DNA of 64,000 bases from the NCBI RefSeq assembly GCF_036365825.1, contig NZ_CP142675.1, positions 2,612,501-2,676,500 of the forward strand, in the 5' to 3' direction. Below the pieces are notes generated by a model. That model made no database searches, was not told where the DNA came from, and saw nothing but the letters and a program-made list of their open reading frames with translations. How positions within the stretch are numbered: the first letter of the stretch is position 1; each line of letters begins with the position of its first letter. Positions 56,702 to 64,000 of the stretch are shown piece by piece. Source of the DNA: Qipengyuania sp. HL-TH1. GTDB lineage: Bacteria; Pseudomonadota; Alphaproteobacteria; Sphingomonadales; Sphingomonadaceae. Made by a program: the position numbers and the translations under genes.

Positions 56702-57466
56702 ATGGCACGTTCGGTGAAAAGTCAGGGCAAGGCGCGGTTCGTACCCGCGGCGCTGGCTGTTGCCGGTCTGTCGCTGGCGATACCCGCGGCCGGTCTCGCC
56801 GTGGTGCAGACCAGCGCGGCAGCGGAGCTTCCCGAAACCGTATCCTATCTGCGCTTTACCCCGGCCAAGGTCGATCCGCAGCTTGCTGCGCGCGTCGCCG
56901 CCGTGATGGGTGAAGACGGCCTGCGTTTCACCCCGGCGAACAAGCCGGTGCTGACCAAGGACCGCACGGTGACCGTCGCGGTCCGCGTCGACGACGCCAT
57001 GGCCCGCGCGATCTCGGTCCGCAGCGCTATCGATTCGGCCGGCACCGCCGACAGCCGCGAACGCGTGCTCGCGATCAGCCAGACCAGCTACAATCTGGGT
57101 GTGGCGCGCGGCTATCAGAGCTTCGCCCAGCCCGCCAAGCCGGCGACCGTTTCTGTCGGCCTGCGCGACATGGGCATGCCCGACCTCGCCAGCTACGCCC
57201 TCGACAAGGGCGACAAGCCCGCCAAGCCGGGCCGCTTCGATTCGCGCCTCGCGCTCGAGAAGGAAGACAAGGCCGGCCGCTCGCCGCGCACACTCGAAGG
57301 CGCAGGCAACCAGAGCGTCGATCTCAGCACCTCCTACCGCGTGGTCGGCAATCTCAACGTGACCGCCGGTGTCCGCCTGTCGAAAGACAGCAACCGGCTT
57401 GCACCGCTGACCGACGGGCTCGAGGACGACCAAGCCGTCTACGTCGGCACGCGCGTCAGCTTCTAA
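56702..57466 (+). CDS. secreted protein of unknown function
   Basis: A 254-residue product with a signal peptide (LAVAGLSLAIPAAGLAVV). LRFTPA appears twice in the N-terminal part (YLRFTPAKVDP, GLRFTPANKPV). The central region carries SQTSYNLGVARGYQSFAQP. The C-terminal half alternates polar and hydrophobic residues and ends LEDDQAVYVGTRVSF with a terminal Phe, reminiscent of outer-membrane barrel ends. No family is recognised. It lies directly downstream of the three-way-junction leader, and GGGAAG at 56686-56691 is its only ribosome-binding candidate, 10 bases away. Confidence 0.75.
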   Translation: MARSVKSQGKARFVPAALAVAGLSLAIPAAGLAVVQTSAAAELPETVSYLRFTPAKVDPQLAARVAAVMGEDGLRFTPANKPVLTKDRTVTVAVRVDDAMARAISVRSAIDSAGTADSRERVLAISQTSYNLGVARGYQSFAQPAKPATVSVGLRDMGMPDLASYALDKGDKPAKPGRFDSRLALEKEDKAGRSPRTLEGAGNQSVDLSTSYRVVGNLNVTAGVRLSKDSNRLAPLTDGLEDDQAVYVGTRVSF

Positions 57467-57585
57467 GCAGACCCCACCCGAAAATACGATTGCATCGCAG
57501 CGCCGCTTGGCGTTGGGCCTTGGCGTGCGCCACGTCGCTGGCCTAGGCTCGCCGCAACGCTAGGGAATGCCGGGGAGAATCGACT

Positions 57586-58310
57586 ATGTCACGGGTGGCT
57601 ATTGTAACCGGGGGCACACGCGGGATCGGCCGCGCAGTCTGCGAACGCCTGCGCGACGAGCGCGGTTTTACCGTGATCGCCAATTACGCCGGCAATGACA
57701 AAGCCGCCCAGCGTTTCACTGAAAAAACCGGCATCCCCACGAGCAAGTTCGATGTCGGCGACCCCGAGGCTGTCGCAGCGGCCTGCGCAAGCATCGCCGA
57801 GCAGCATGGCCCGATCGACGTGGTGGTCAACAATGCCGGGATCACCCGCGACGGCACGCTGCTCAAGATGAGCTACGCGGACTGGGACGCGGTCATGCGC
57901 ACCAATCTGGGCGGCTGTTTCAACACCGCCAAGGCCACCTTCGCGGGGATGAAAGAACGCGGATGGGGCCGCATCGTCAACATCGGGTCGATCAATGGCC
58001 AGGCCGGACAATATGGCCAAGTCAACTACGCCGCCGCCAAAAGCGGGATTCACGGCTTCACCAAGGCGCTGGCGCAGGAAGGCGCGCGCTTCGGGATCAC
58101 CGTCAACGCGATCGCGCCGGGCTATATCGACACCGACATGGTCGCCGCCGTCCCCGAACCGGTGCTCGAGAAGATCGTCGCCAAGATCCCCGTCGGGCGA
58201 CTGGGCAAGGCCAGCGAGATCGCCCGCGGGGTCAGCTTCCTGTGCTCCGAACATGCCGCATTCGTGACCGGCTCGACGATGAGCATCAATGCGGTCAGCA
58301 CATGTATTGA
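57586..58310 (+). CDS. phaB: acetoacetyl-CoA reductase, frameshifted near the end
   Basis: A roughly 241-residue NADPH-dependent SDR making (R)-3-hydroxybutyryl-CoA for polyhydroxybutyrate. Motifs: TGGTRGIGRAV, NNAGITRDGTLLKMS, GSINGQAGQYGQVNYAAAKSG. The family ends in SINGGQHMY. Here SIN is followed by a frameshift, and CGQHMY with stop TGA 58308-58310 appears in another frame, so one G is missing at about 58291 (AATGGCGGT expected, AATGCGGT seen). Unrepaired, the frame would run on to 58785 through an unrelated opposing gene. GGGGAGA precedes the start. Confidence 0.88.
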
Positions 58311-58353
58311 TGGCCATGGGGGCTGCCGGCGCACCCCCCGGTGGTCGGTCGGT

Positions 58354-59079
58354 TCAGTCGATCAGGATACCGACGACCTTCCATTGGCCATCTTCCTTCA
58401 CCAGCGTGACCGTTTCCATCGCGTCAGGCTTGTTGGCGAAACGCGTATGGAAGGTGACTTCCTGATAGCCGTGCGGCGGCGCGTTGAGGTAGCGGATCGT
58501 CGCCAGATTGCGCGCCACCACGGCGCCCAGCGGAACCCGGGCCTGCTCCGACGCCGCGGCCCATCCCGCAACGCTGTTGGCCGAGCGGAAACTGTCGCCC
58601 GCCGCATCGTAGCTCGCCTGCCAGTTTCCGGCATCGCCAAGCACGAGCCAGCTTCGCGCGGCAGACTCGACCGCTGCGTCGCGCGCCGCGGTTTCGGCAT
58701 CGGGAGAGCCCGCGCCATCCGAGGCGAGGGGCGTGAAGAGCAGCAGCGCTGCGGTCAGTACGGACATGAGGATTCCTCCGATTAGCCAGGCACCCTTGCG
58801 CCTGCTGCCCGGTTGATCATCCGAACCGGCACGCGGGTCTCCCCCCAAATCCTTGTCCGCAAAATTTTCGTGGGGTCCGCCTTCGCGGTCGAGCACCAGC
58901 CGTGCCGCCTCGCGGCTGCTGGTTACCGCCAGCTTCCGCCGCGCCCCGCGCAGCCGCTCGTTGATCGTGTGTACCGACCGCGATAGCGCGCTCGCGGCCG
59001 ACTTGGCATCGTGCCCCCGCGCCATCAGGCGCAGCGTTTCCTTCTCCTTTTCGGTAAGCGCGTCATAGCCTTCAGCCAT
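58354..59079 (-). CDS. membrane-tethered LuxR-type HTH regulator with DUF4019
   Basis: The 241-residue protein joins an N-terminal LuxR/GerE helix-turn-helix (LTEKEKETLRLMARGHDAKS, VHTINERLRGARRKL) to a single transmembrane helix (about 98-117). A periplasmic DUF4019 domain follows (ESAARSWLVLGDAGNWQASY to VTLVKEDGQWKVVGILID). A one-component regulator that senses outside and binds DNA inside is implied. It is divergent from a ribbon-helix-helix gene and convergent with phaB. Confidence 0.83.
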   Translation of the reverse strand: MAEGYDALTEKEKETLRLMARGHDAKSAASALSRSVHTINERLRGARRKLAVTSSREAARLVLDREGGPHENFADKDLGGDPRAGSDDQPGSRRKGAWLIGGILMSVLTAALLLFTPLASDGAGSPDAETAARDAAVESAARSWLVLGDAGNWQASYDAAGDSFRSANSVAGWAAASEQARVPLGAVVARNLATIRYLNAPPHGYQEVTFHTRFANKPDAMETVTLVKEDGQWKVVGILID

Positions 59080-59166
59080 GCCCGAAACTTAGGCGCGGCA
59101 CGGTTCACCGCACACCCCAAAAAAATCGTATCGGCCCCGGCCCGAGCGTTGTAGGGCGCGCGGCCT

Positions 59167-59445
59167 ATGGAAATGCCCCCTTACCACCCCCCCAAGAAAT
59201 ACTCGGTCCGCATCGACGGACACCGCACCTCGATCAGCCTCGAACCGCTGTTCTGGGACAAGCTCACCACCGCGGCGCGGATGCGCAACCAGTCGATCAA
59301 TGCGCTGGTTGCGCAGATCGACGCCGAACGAATCCGCGCCGAAACCCCGCCGGGACTGGCGGGGGCGATCTGCATCTGGCTGGTCACCTATGAAAAGGGC
59401 GGCTGGCTTACGCCAACCGCCCCTTCGGCAGTTCAAACCGCCTGA
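59167..59445 (+). CDS. ribbon-helix-helix domain protein
   Basis: A 92-residue protein. RIDGHRTSISLEPLFWDKLTTA gives the strand and first helix, and NQSINALVAQIDAERIR the second helix, matching the RHH_4-type (DUF) family common in alphaproteobacteria. It is probably a DNA-binding dimer. ATG 59167 lacks a convincing ribosome-binding site, and ATG 59173 is an alternative. It ends one base before the end of the opposing small-protein gene. Confidence 0.78.
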   Translation: MEMPPYHPPKKYSVRIDGHRTSISLEPLFWDKLTTAARMRNQSINALVAQIDAERIRAETPPGLAGAICIWLVTYEKGGWLTPTAPSAVQTA

Positions 59446-59667
59446 TCAGTAATTGGCGGGCGGATCGCTCGCGGGAAAGCTTTCGTCGCTTTCCTCATCG
59501 GCCTTGGTCCAGGTCCCGTCGGGCTTGTCGCGCATCGATTCGGGACCTGCGTCGCGGATCGATGCATCGCCCTGGTTGTCGGCAAACGCCGCCTTGGACT
59601 TGTTCTTTTCGAGATAGCGATAACCGGCATATCCGATACCGCCGAGCGCCATGAGCTTGAGTAACAT
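59446..59667 (-). CDS. small membrane protein with ESFPASDPP motif
   Basis: A 73-residue protein: a short N-terminal hydrophobic helix (MLLKLMALGGIGYAGYRYLE), then a soluble tail rich in Asp/Lys with the recurrent alphaproteobacterial motif ESFPASDPPANY. AAGGAG seven bases before ATG 59667 decides the start. Similar short proteins are often stress-induced, but no function is established. Confidence 0.75.
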   Translation of the reverse strand: MLLKLMALGGIGYAGYRYLEKNKSKAAFADNQGDASIRDAGPESMRDKPDGTWTKADEESDESFPASDPPANY

Positions 59668-59729
59668 ATGAGAACTCCTTCCTTGGCGACCCAACGCGCG
59701 GATCGCCCGAAAGGTCCGTCAGCCAGCGC

Positions 59730-61013
59730 TCATTCGTCGCCCACCCGTTCGACATCTGCGCCGACCAGCTGGAGCTTCTCTTCCAGCCGCTCATAACCGC
59801 GGTCGAGGTGGTAGAGACGGCGCACGGTGGTCTCGCCTGCCGCGGCGAGCCCCGCGATCACCAGGCTCATCGAAGCGCGCAGATCTGTCGCCATCACTTC
59901 CGCGCCGGTGAGGTCCACCGGACCGCGAACGATCGCCGTGCGCCCCTCGGTTTCGATATCCGCGCCCATCCGCGCCAGTTCGGGCACATGCATGAAGCGG
60001 TTCTCGAAGATCGTTTCCTTGAGCACGCTGGTGCCCTCGGCGCGGGTCAGCAGGCTCATCAATTGCGCCTGCATGTCGGTGGCCAGCCCCGGGAAGGGGG
60101 CCGTGGTGAGGTTATGCGCCTTGAGCGGCCCGTTCGCGGCCACGTTGATACCGTGCTTGTCGCTTTCGATCTCGACCCCGATGTTGCGCAAAGCGTGCAG
60201 CGTCGAGCCCATGTCGCCCGCATCGGCACCCTCGAGCCGCACTTCGCCGCCGGTGATCGCCGCCGCGCAGGCATAGGAGCCCGCCTCGATCCGGTCGGGC
60301 ATCACGCGGTAGGTCGCGCCGTGCAGCTTGCGCACCCCGTGGATCGTCAGCTCGGAGGTCCCGATCCCCTCGATCTCCGCGCCCATCGCGGTGAGCAAAT
60401 TGCACAGATCGACGATCTCGGGCTCACGCGCGGCGTTGACCAGCCGGCTGGTGCCCTTGCACAGCACCGCCGCCATCAGCGCATTCTCGGTCGCGCCGAC
60501 CGAGACCACGGGGAAGTCGAACTCGCCGCCGGGCAGTCCGCCATCGGGCGCCATCGCCTTCACATAGCCCTGCGCCAGTTCGATATGCGCGCCGAAGGCT
60601 TCGAGCGCCTTGAGGTGGAGGTCGATCGGGCGGTTGCCGATTGCGCAGCCGCCGGGCAGCGACACGGTCGCCTCGCCGGTGCGCGCGAGCAGCGGGCCGA
60701 GCACGAGGATCGAGGCGCGCATCTTGCGCACCAGATCGTAGGGCGCGACCGAACTGGTGATCCGCATCGCCTCGAGCGTGACGTTGCGGCCGAAGTCCTC
60801 GGGCCGCTTGCCGGGAATCGTATGGCTGACGCCGAACTGCGTCATCAGGTGCTGGAAGCCGTCGATATCGGCCAGCCGCGGCAAATTGCGCAGCGTCAGC
60901 GCCTCCTCGGTCAGCAACGCGCAGGGTATCAGCGTGAGCGCGGCATTCTTGGCGCCCGAAATGGGGATGGTCCCCGACAGGCGGTTACCGCCGCGAATGA
61001 TCAGTTTGTCCAT
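59730..61013 (-). CDS. murA: UDP-N-acetylglucosamine 1-carboxyvinyltransferase
   Basis: The 427-residue enzyme of the first committed peptidoglycan step, adding enolpyruvate from PEP to UDP-GlcNAc. The loop Cys is C123 in [16 protein letters not shown], the target of fosfomycin in many species, and KN at 22-23 (ISGAKNAAL) binds substrate. Both domains are complete. It is divergent from galU, with 139 bases between. Confidence 0.96.
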   Translation of the reverse strand: MDKLIIRGGNRLSGTIPISGAKNAALTLIPCALLTEEALTLRNLPRLADIDGFQHLMTQFGVSHTIPGKRPEDFGRNVTLEAMRITSSVAPYDLVRKMRASILVLGPLLARTGEATVSLPGGCAIGNRPIDLHLKALEAFGAHIELAQGYVKAMAPDGGLPGGEFDFPVVSVGATENALMAAVLCKGTSRLVNAAREPEIVDLCNLLTAMGAEIEGIGTSELTIHGVRKLHGATYRVMPDRIEAGSYACAAAITGGEVRLEGADAGDMGSTLHALRNIGVEIESDKHGINVAANGPLKAHNLTTAPFPGLATDMQAQLMSLLTRAEGTSVLKETIFENRFMHVPELARMGADIETEGRTAIVRGPVDLTGAEVMATDLRASMSLVIAGLAAAGETTVRRLYHLDRGYERLEEKLQLVGADVERVGDE

Positions 61014-61152
61014 GGAACCGTGCTTTACCCTCGCGCGTCATGCTGGCAAGCGTCACGATAGCGTCGCAGCGCCGCGCCAGCGGATGTATCGTCGGCCGAT
61101 CGCGTGCGCCCCCGCGCGAAATTGGCCGCGCAAACAGGCAGGAGCAACACAG

Positions 61153-62043
61153 ATGTCAGCCCGTAAACCGATCAAGAAGGCGGTGTTTCCCGTCGCCGGT
61201 CTCGGAACCCGCTTTCTCCCCGCGACCAAGGCGATCCCCAAGGAATTGCTGCCGATCGTCGACCGTCCGCTGATCCAGTATGCGGTGGACGAGGCGCGCG
61301 AGGCGGGGATCGAGCAGATCATCTTCGTCACCGGCCGCGGCAAGACCGCGATCGTCGAGCATTTCGATGTCGCCTTCGAACTCGAAACCACCATGGCGGA
61401 GCGCGGCAAGGACCTCTCGGTGCTCGAACCCACCCGCGCCACGCCGGGCGATATCATCACCGTACGCCAGCAGGTGCCGCTGGGGCTGGGCCATGCGATC
61501 TGGTGCGCGCGCGCGATCGTCGGCGACGATCCATTCGCCATCCTCCTGCCCGACGAGCTGATGGTGGCGGCCAAGGGCGGCGGCACCGGCTGCATGAAGC
61601 AGATGGTCGAAGCCTATGAAGAGGTCGGCGGCAATCTGATCTCGGTGCTCGAAGTGCCGCATGACGAAGTGTCGAGCTATGGCGTGATCGCGCCGGGCGC
61701 CCAGCTGTCCGAGACGCTGACCGAGGTGACCGGGCTGGTCGAAAAACCCCCGGTGGACGAGGCGCCGTCGAACAAGATCATCTCGGGCCGCTACATCCTC
61801 CAGCCCGAGGTGATGGGCGTGCTCAAGGACCAGGGCAAGGGCGCGGGCGGGGAAATCCAGCTGACCGACGCAATGGCGAAAATGATCGGCAACCAGCCCT
61901 TCCACGCCGCCACCTTCGCCGGCCGTCGCTTCGACTGCGGCAGCAAGACCGGCTTCGTCGAAGCGACGCTGGCACTGGCACTCGAACGCGAAGACATGGG
62001 CGCCGAGGTGCGCGCAATGGCGGAGCGGTTGCTCAGCGAATAG
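61153..62043 (+). CDS. galU: UTP-glucose-1-phosphate uridylyltransferase
   Basis: A 296-residue GalU making UDP-glucose for exopolysaccharide and LPS sugars. The nucleotide-binding start is FPVAGLGTRFLPATKAIPKE, LLPIVDRPLIQYAVDEA follows, and VEKPPVDEAPSN and FDCGSKTGFVEAT are late motifs. AGGAG eight bases before ATG 61153 fixes the start. A strong hairpin follows the stop. Confidence 0.95.
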   Translation: MSARKPIKKAVFPVAGLGTRFLPATKAIPKELLPIVDRPLIQYAVDEAREAGIEQIIFVTGRGKTAIVEHFDVAFELETTMAERGKDLSVLEPTRATPGDIITVRQQVPLGLGHAIWCARAIVGDDPFAILLPDELMVAAKGGGTGCMKQMVEAYEEVGGNLISVLEVPHDEVSSYGVIAPGAQLSETLTEVTGLVEKPPVDEAPSNKIISGRYILQPEVMGVLKDQGKGAGGEIQLTDAMAKMIGNQPFHAATFAGRRFDCGSKTGFVEATLALALEREDMGAEVRAMAERLLSE

Positions 62044-62048
62044 CGACG

Positions 62049-62076
62049 AAAAAGGGGGCGCCGCAGCACCCCCTTT
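62049..62076. terminator. bidirectional intrinsic terminator between galU and the flotillin gene
   Basis: AAAGGGGG (62051-62058) pairs with CCCCCTTT (62069-62076) around a ten-base loop. The minus strand sees five T (complement of 62049-62053) and the plus strand three T, so it can serve both convergent genes. Confidence 0.7.
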
Positions 62077-62098
62077 CCCAATTACCTAAGTTCGCGAG

Positions 62099-63841
62099 CT
62101 ATGCCGCCGGAGCGTCTTCGCCCTTTGTGGCTTCCGGCTTCGCCGGTGCCTTGGCTTCGGCCTCCTCGACCTGTTCCGCTATGTCGTCGAGCACCTCTGC
62201 CAGGCGCGGCGCGGTTTCTGCCGCCGCCGGTCCTTTGACGAGACTGTCGAGCGACGAACCATCGAGACCCAACTCCTTCATCAGTCCGTCGAGCACCGGC
62301 GCCTGCGCCCGATAGGCCAGCGCGGCGCTGACCGCATCGGTGGCGAGATTGCCCGAGCCATTGCTGCCCGCTGGCGCCCCCGCCTTGCCTCCGCCATTGG
62401 TCAGACCATCGACCTGCACGATCTTGATGCTGTCGATCGCCTCCATCGGCTTCGCACTTTCGCGAATGACTTCGGGCAACACCTTGAGCAGTGCCATCTT
62501 GGTCTGCAGGCTGATCTGGCCTGACGACAGAATGTTGGCAGCTTCGTTGATCGCCTTCTGGCCGGCAGCCTCGACCTCGAAGCGGACGCGTGCGGCCTCG
62601 GCGCGCAGCTTCTCGGCTTCGGCTTCGCCCTCGGCTTCGCGGCGCGCGGCCTCGGCCCGGTTCGACGCCGCGTCCTTTTCCGCTTCGGCATCGACGCGGA
62701 TCTTGATTGCGTCACGCTCGGCCTGTTTCGAAGCCTCGATCAGTTCGATGCGCTTCATACGCTCGGCAATCTCGGTTTCACGGCTGGTGGCGACCTGCTC
62801 CTCCGCGGCCACCGCCTTCGAGCGGGCCTCGTCGGCCTCGGCCTTGGCCTGGCTTTCCTCGCGGCTCTTGTTCTGCACCGCGATCTGCTGTTCCTGGCGG
62901 GCGATTTCGAGGGCGCGATGCTGGTCGATCCGGGCTTCCTCGACAAGGCGGTCAGCCTCGATCTGCTGCGCATCGACCTGCTTCTTGGCCTCGATCCGCG
63001 CGGCATCGGCTTCGCGGCTACGCTCGGCCTGTTCGCGGGCGATTTCCGAAGCCTGCGCGGCGCGGCGGATTTCCACCTCACGCTCCTGCTGGAGGCGCGC
63101 ATATTCCTTGTCGCGACCGATCTCGAAGCTCCGTGAATCGGCCTCGAGATTCTTGGTCTCCATCTGCACGCGCGTGTCTTGCTCGATGTCGTTGCGCAGC
63201 TTTTTGCGCGCCTCGATCTGCTCGGTCAGCTTGGTCAGGCCTTCGGCATCGAAGGCGTTGTTGGCGTTGAAATGCTCGATGCTGGTCTGGTCGAGCCCGG
63301 TGAGCGAGACCGATTCGAGTTCCAGCCCGTTCATGGCCAAGTCGTTCGACGAAACCTGCTGCACCTTCTGGACGAAATCGGCGCGCTGTTCGTGCAACTC
63401 ATTCATGCTCATACCGGCTGCGACCGAACGCAGCGCATCGACGAATTTGCCTTCGACCAGGTCCTTGAGCATTTCGGGTTGCATCGTGCGCTGGCCAAGC
63501 GTCTGCGCGGCCATCGCGATCGCTCCGGCATCGGGGCGGACGCGGACATAGAACTCGGCCTTCACATCGATCCGCAGGCGGTCGAGCGTGATCAGCGCCT
63601 CGCCATCGCGCCGGACCACCGGCAGCACCAGCGTGTTCATATTGACCGGCATGGTCTCGTGGAAGACGGGCAGCACCAGGGCGCCGCCATTCATGACGAC
63701 CTTTTCGCCGCCGACGCCGGTCCGAACGAAGGCGATCTCCTTCGACGCGCGCCGGTACAGGCGCGTTATCGTGAGTGCGATGACGAGGAAAACGGCAAGA
63801 CCGCCTCCGCCCCAAACTACGACTTCAGGCAGGGTTTCCAT
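62099..63841 (-). CDS. flotillin-family protein (YqiK type)
   Basis: The 580-residue protein has an N-terminal membrane helix (about 8-26), an SPFH domain (EIAFVRTGVGGEKVVMNGG, FYVRVRPDAGAIAMAAQTLG), and a very long coiled coil of Glu/Ala/Arg/Lys (about 195-455). A C-terminal low-complexity tail follows (KAPAKPEATKGEDAPAA). Flotillins scaffold membrane microdomains. The end of an upstream gene, probably its usual small membrane partner, lies 41 bases away. Confidence 0.9.
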   Translation of the reverse strand: METLPEVVVWGGGGLAVFLVIALTITRLYRRASKEIAFVRTGVGGEKVVMNGGALVLPVFHETMPVNMNTLVLPVVRRDGEALITLDRLRIDVKAEFYVRVRPDAGAIAMAAQTLGQRTMQPEMLKDLVEGKFVDALRSVAAGMSMNELHEQRADFVQKVQQVSSNDLAMNGLELESVSLTGLDQTSIEHFNANNAFDAEGLTKLTEQIEARKKLRNDIEQDTRVQMETKNLEADSRSFEIGRDKEYARLQQEREVEIRRAAQASEIAREQAERSREADAARIEAKKQVDAQQIEADRLVEEARIDQHRALEIARQEQQIAVQNKSREESQAKAEADEARSKAVAAEEQVATSRETEIAERMKRIELIEASKQAERDAIKIRVDAEAEKDAASNRAEAARREAEGEAEAEKLRAEAARVRFEVEAAGQKAINEAANILSSGQISLQTKMALLKVLPEVIRESAKPMEAIDSIKIVQVDGLTNGGGKAGAPAGSNGSGNLATDAVSAALAYRAQAPVLDGLMKELGLDGSSLDSLVKGPAAAETAPRLAEVLDDIAEQVEEAEAKAPAKPEATKGEDAPAA

Positions 63842-63882
63842 TGGTTCTCCTCGGTGATGAATTGCGAATCATGGTAAGCGCG

Positions 63883-64000
63883 TCACGCCTGCGGCGAGAG
63901 GCGGCGCTCGGCGAGCGCAGTGGCGTAGAACTGGCGACCTTCACGGCGCACGAGCAGGATTTCGTCGCCGGCGTATATCTCGCTGGACGGCTCGTGTGGC
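63883..64000 (-). CDS. C-terminal end of a probable YqiJ-like membrane protein (partial)
   Basis: The gene runs in from the right edge and stops at 63883-63885. The last 38 residues are visible: EIYAGDEILLVRREGRQFY, then ATALAERRLSPQA. The first part looks like an OB-fold or NfeD-type beta barrel end. Position directly upstream of a flotillin gene fits the YqiJ family, which commonly pairs with YqiK. The assignment rests mainly on context. Confidence 0.5.
   Translation of the reverse strand, partial: PHEPSSEIYAGDEILLVRREGRQFYATALAERRLSPQA

Noticed and set aside
58311-58785. Extension of the phaB reading frame to 58785
   Set aside because: The extra sequence is antisense to the LuxR/DUF4019 gene, Arg-rich and unlike any PhaB; the family ending GQHMY is present in the next frame, so a single-base indel is the better explanation.

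Overview
The window is ordinary chromosome from a GC-rich alphaproteobacterium. I infer Sphingomonadales, probably Erythrobacteraceae. Support comes from the uniformly high GC, the gene order DUF3576 lipoprotein-leuS-lptE-holA, the exonuclease-lptC-lptA cluster, a long RibA with a degenerate N-terminal half, exosortase-A-associated glycan genes, and a small protein with an ESFPASDPP motif. I found no insertion sequences, prophage, CRISPR arrays, tRNA or rRNA genes, and coding density is about 95 percent.

Layout. 0-4 kb: end of an M24 aminopeptidase, VOC and cupin proteins, a secreted EF-hand protein and an OmpR/histidine-kinase pair. 4-9 kb: a HerA-like ATPase, a fused PabB-PabC, an RluA-type pseudouridine synthase, arfB and rpmG. 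9-14 kb: lolA, a candidate small RNA, alkaline phosphatase, xthA, ribA and a frameshifted GNAT gene. 14-19 kb: a beta-helix protein, a four-gene SPFH operon with a ribbon-helix-helix gene, and recQ. 19-26 kb: two acidic lipoproteins, then an acyl-CoA dehydrogenase/CoA-transferase/thiolase/MaoC operon, ppk2 and phhA. 26-30 kb: two tandem acidic lipoproteins with a likely EcfG promoter, a GlsB-type membrane protein, uppP and an ABC exporter. 30-33 kb: phaZ, a second thiolase and a MaoC hydratase. 33-39.6 kb: a membrane sulfatase, then an exosortase-A-associated ligase, small membrane protein and glycosyltransferase. 39.8-46 kb: gltB-gltD. 46-50 kb: crotonase, SDR, serine hydrolase and ung. 50-56 kb: exonuclease-lptC-lptA facing holA-lptE-leuS-DUF3576. 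56-64 kb: a secreted protein behind a structured leader RNA, phaB, a membrane-tethered LuxR-type regulator, murA, galU, and a flotillin with the end of its partner gene.

Themes. Envelope biogenesis is heavily represented (LptA, LptC, LptE, LolA, UppP, MurA, GalU, glycan ligase). Carbon storage and acyl-CoA turnover appear as phaB, phaZ, two thiolases and two MaoC proteins. Nitrogen assimilation is represented by GltBD.

The most interesting unexplained signals are RNA and regulatory elements: a compact three-way-junction RNA at 56614-56676 with a possible competing hairpin over the ribosome-binding region; a small RNA gene at about 9881-10003 with its own promoter and terminator; helically phased ATATCAT repeats upstream of the SPFH/ribbon-helix-helix operon; a 17-bp palindrome upstream of phaZ; and a GGAAC-N16-CGTT promoter for an acidic lipoprotein. 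Three genes, including essential leuS, carry single-base frameshifts. These most likely reflect indel errors in the sequence and should be checked before any biological reading.
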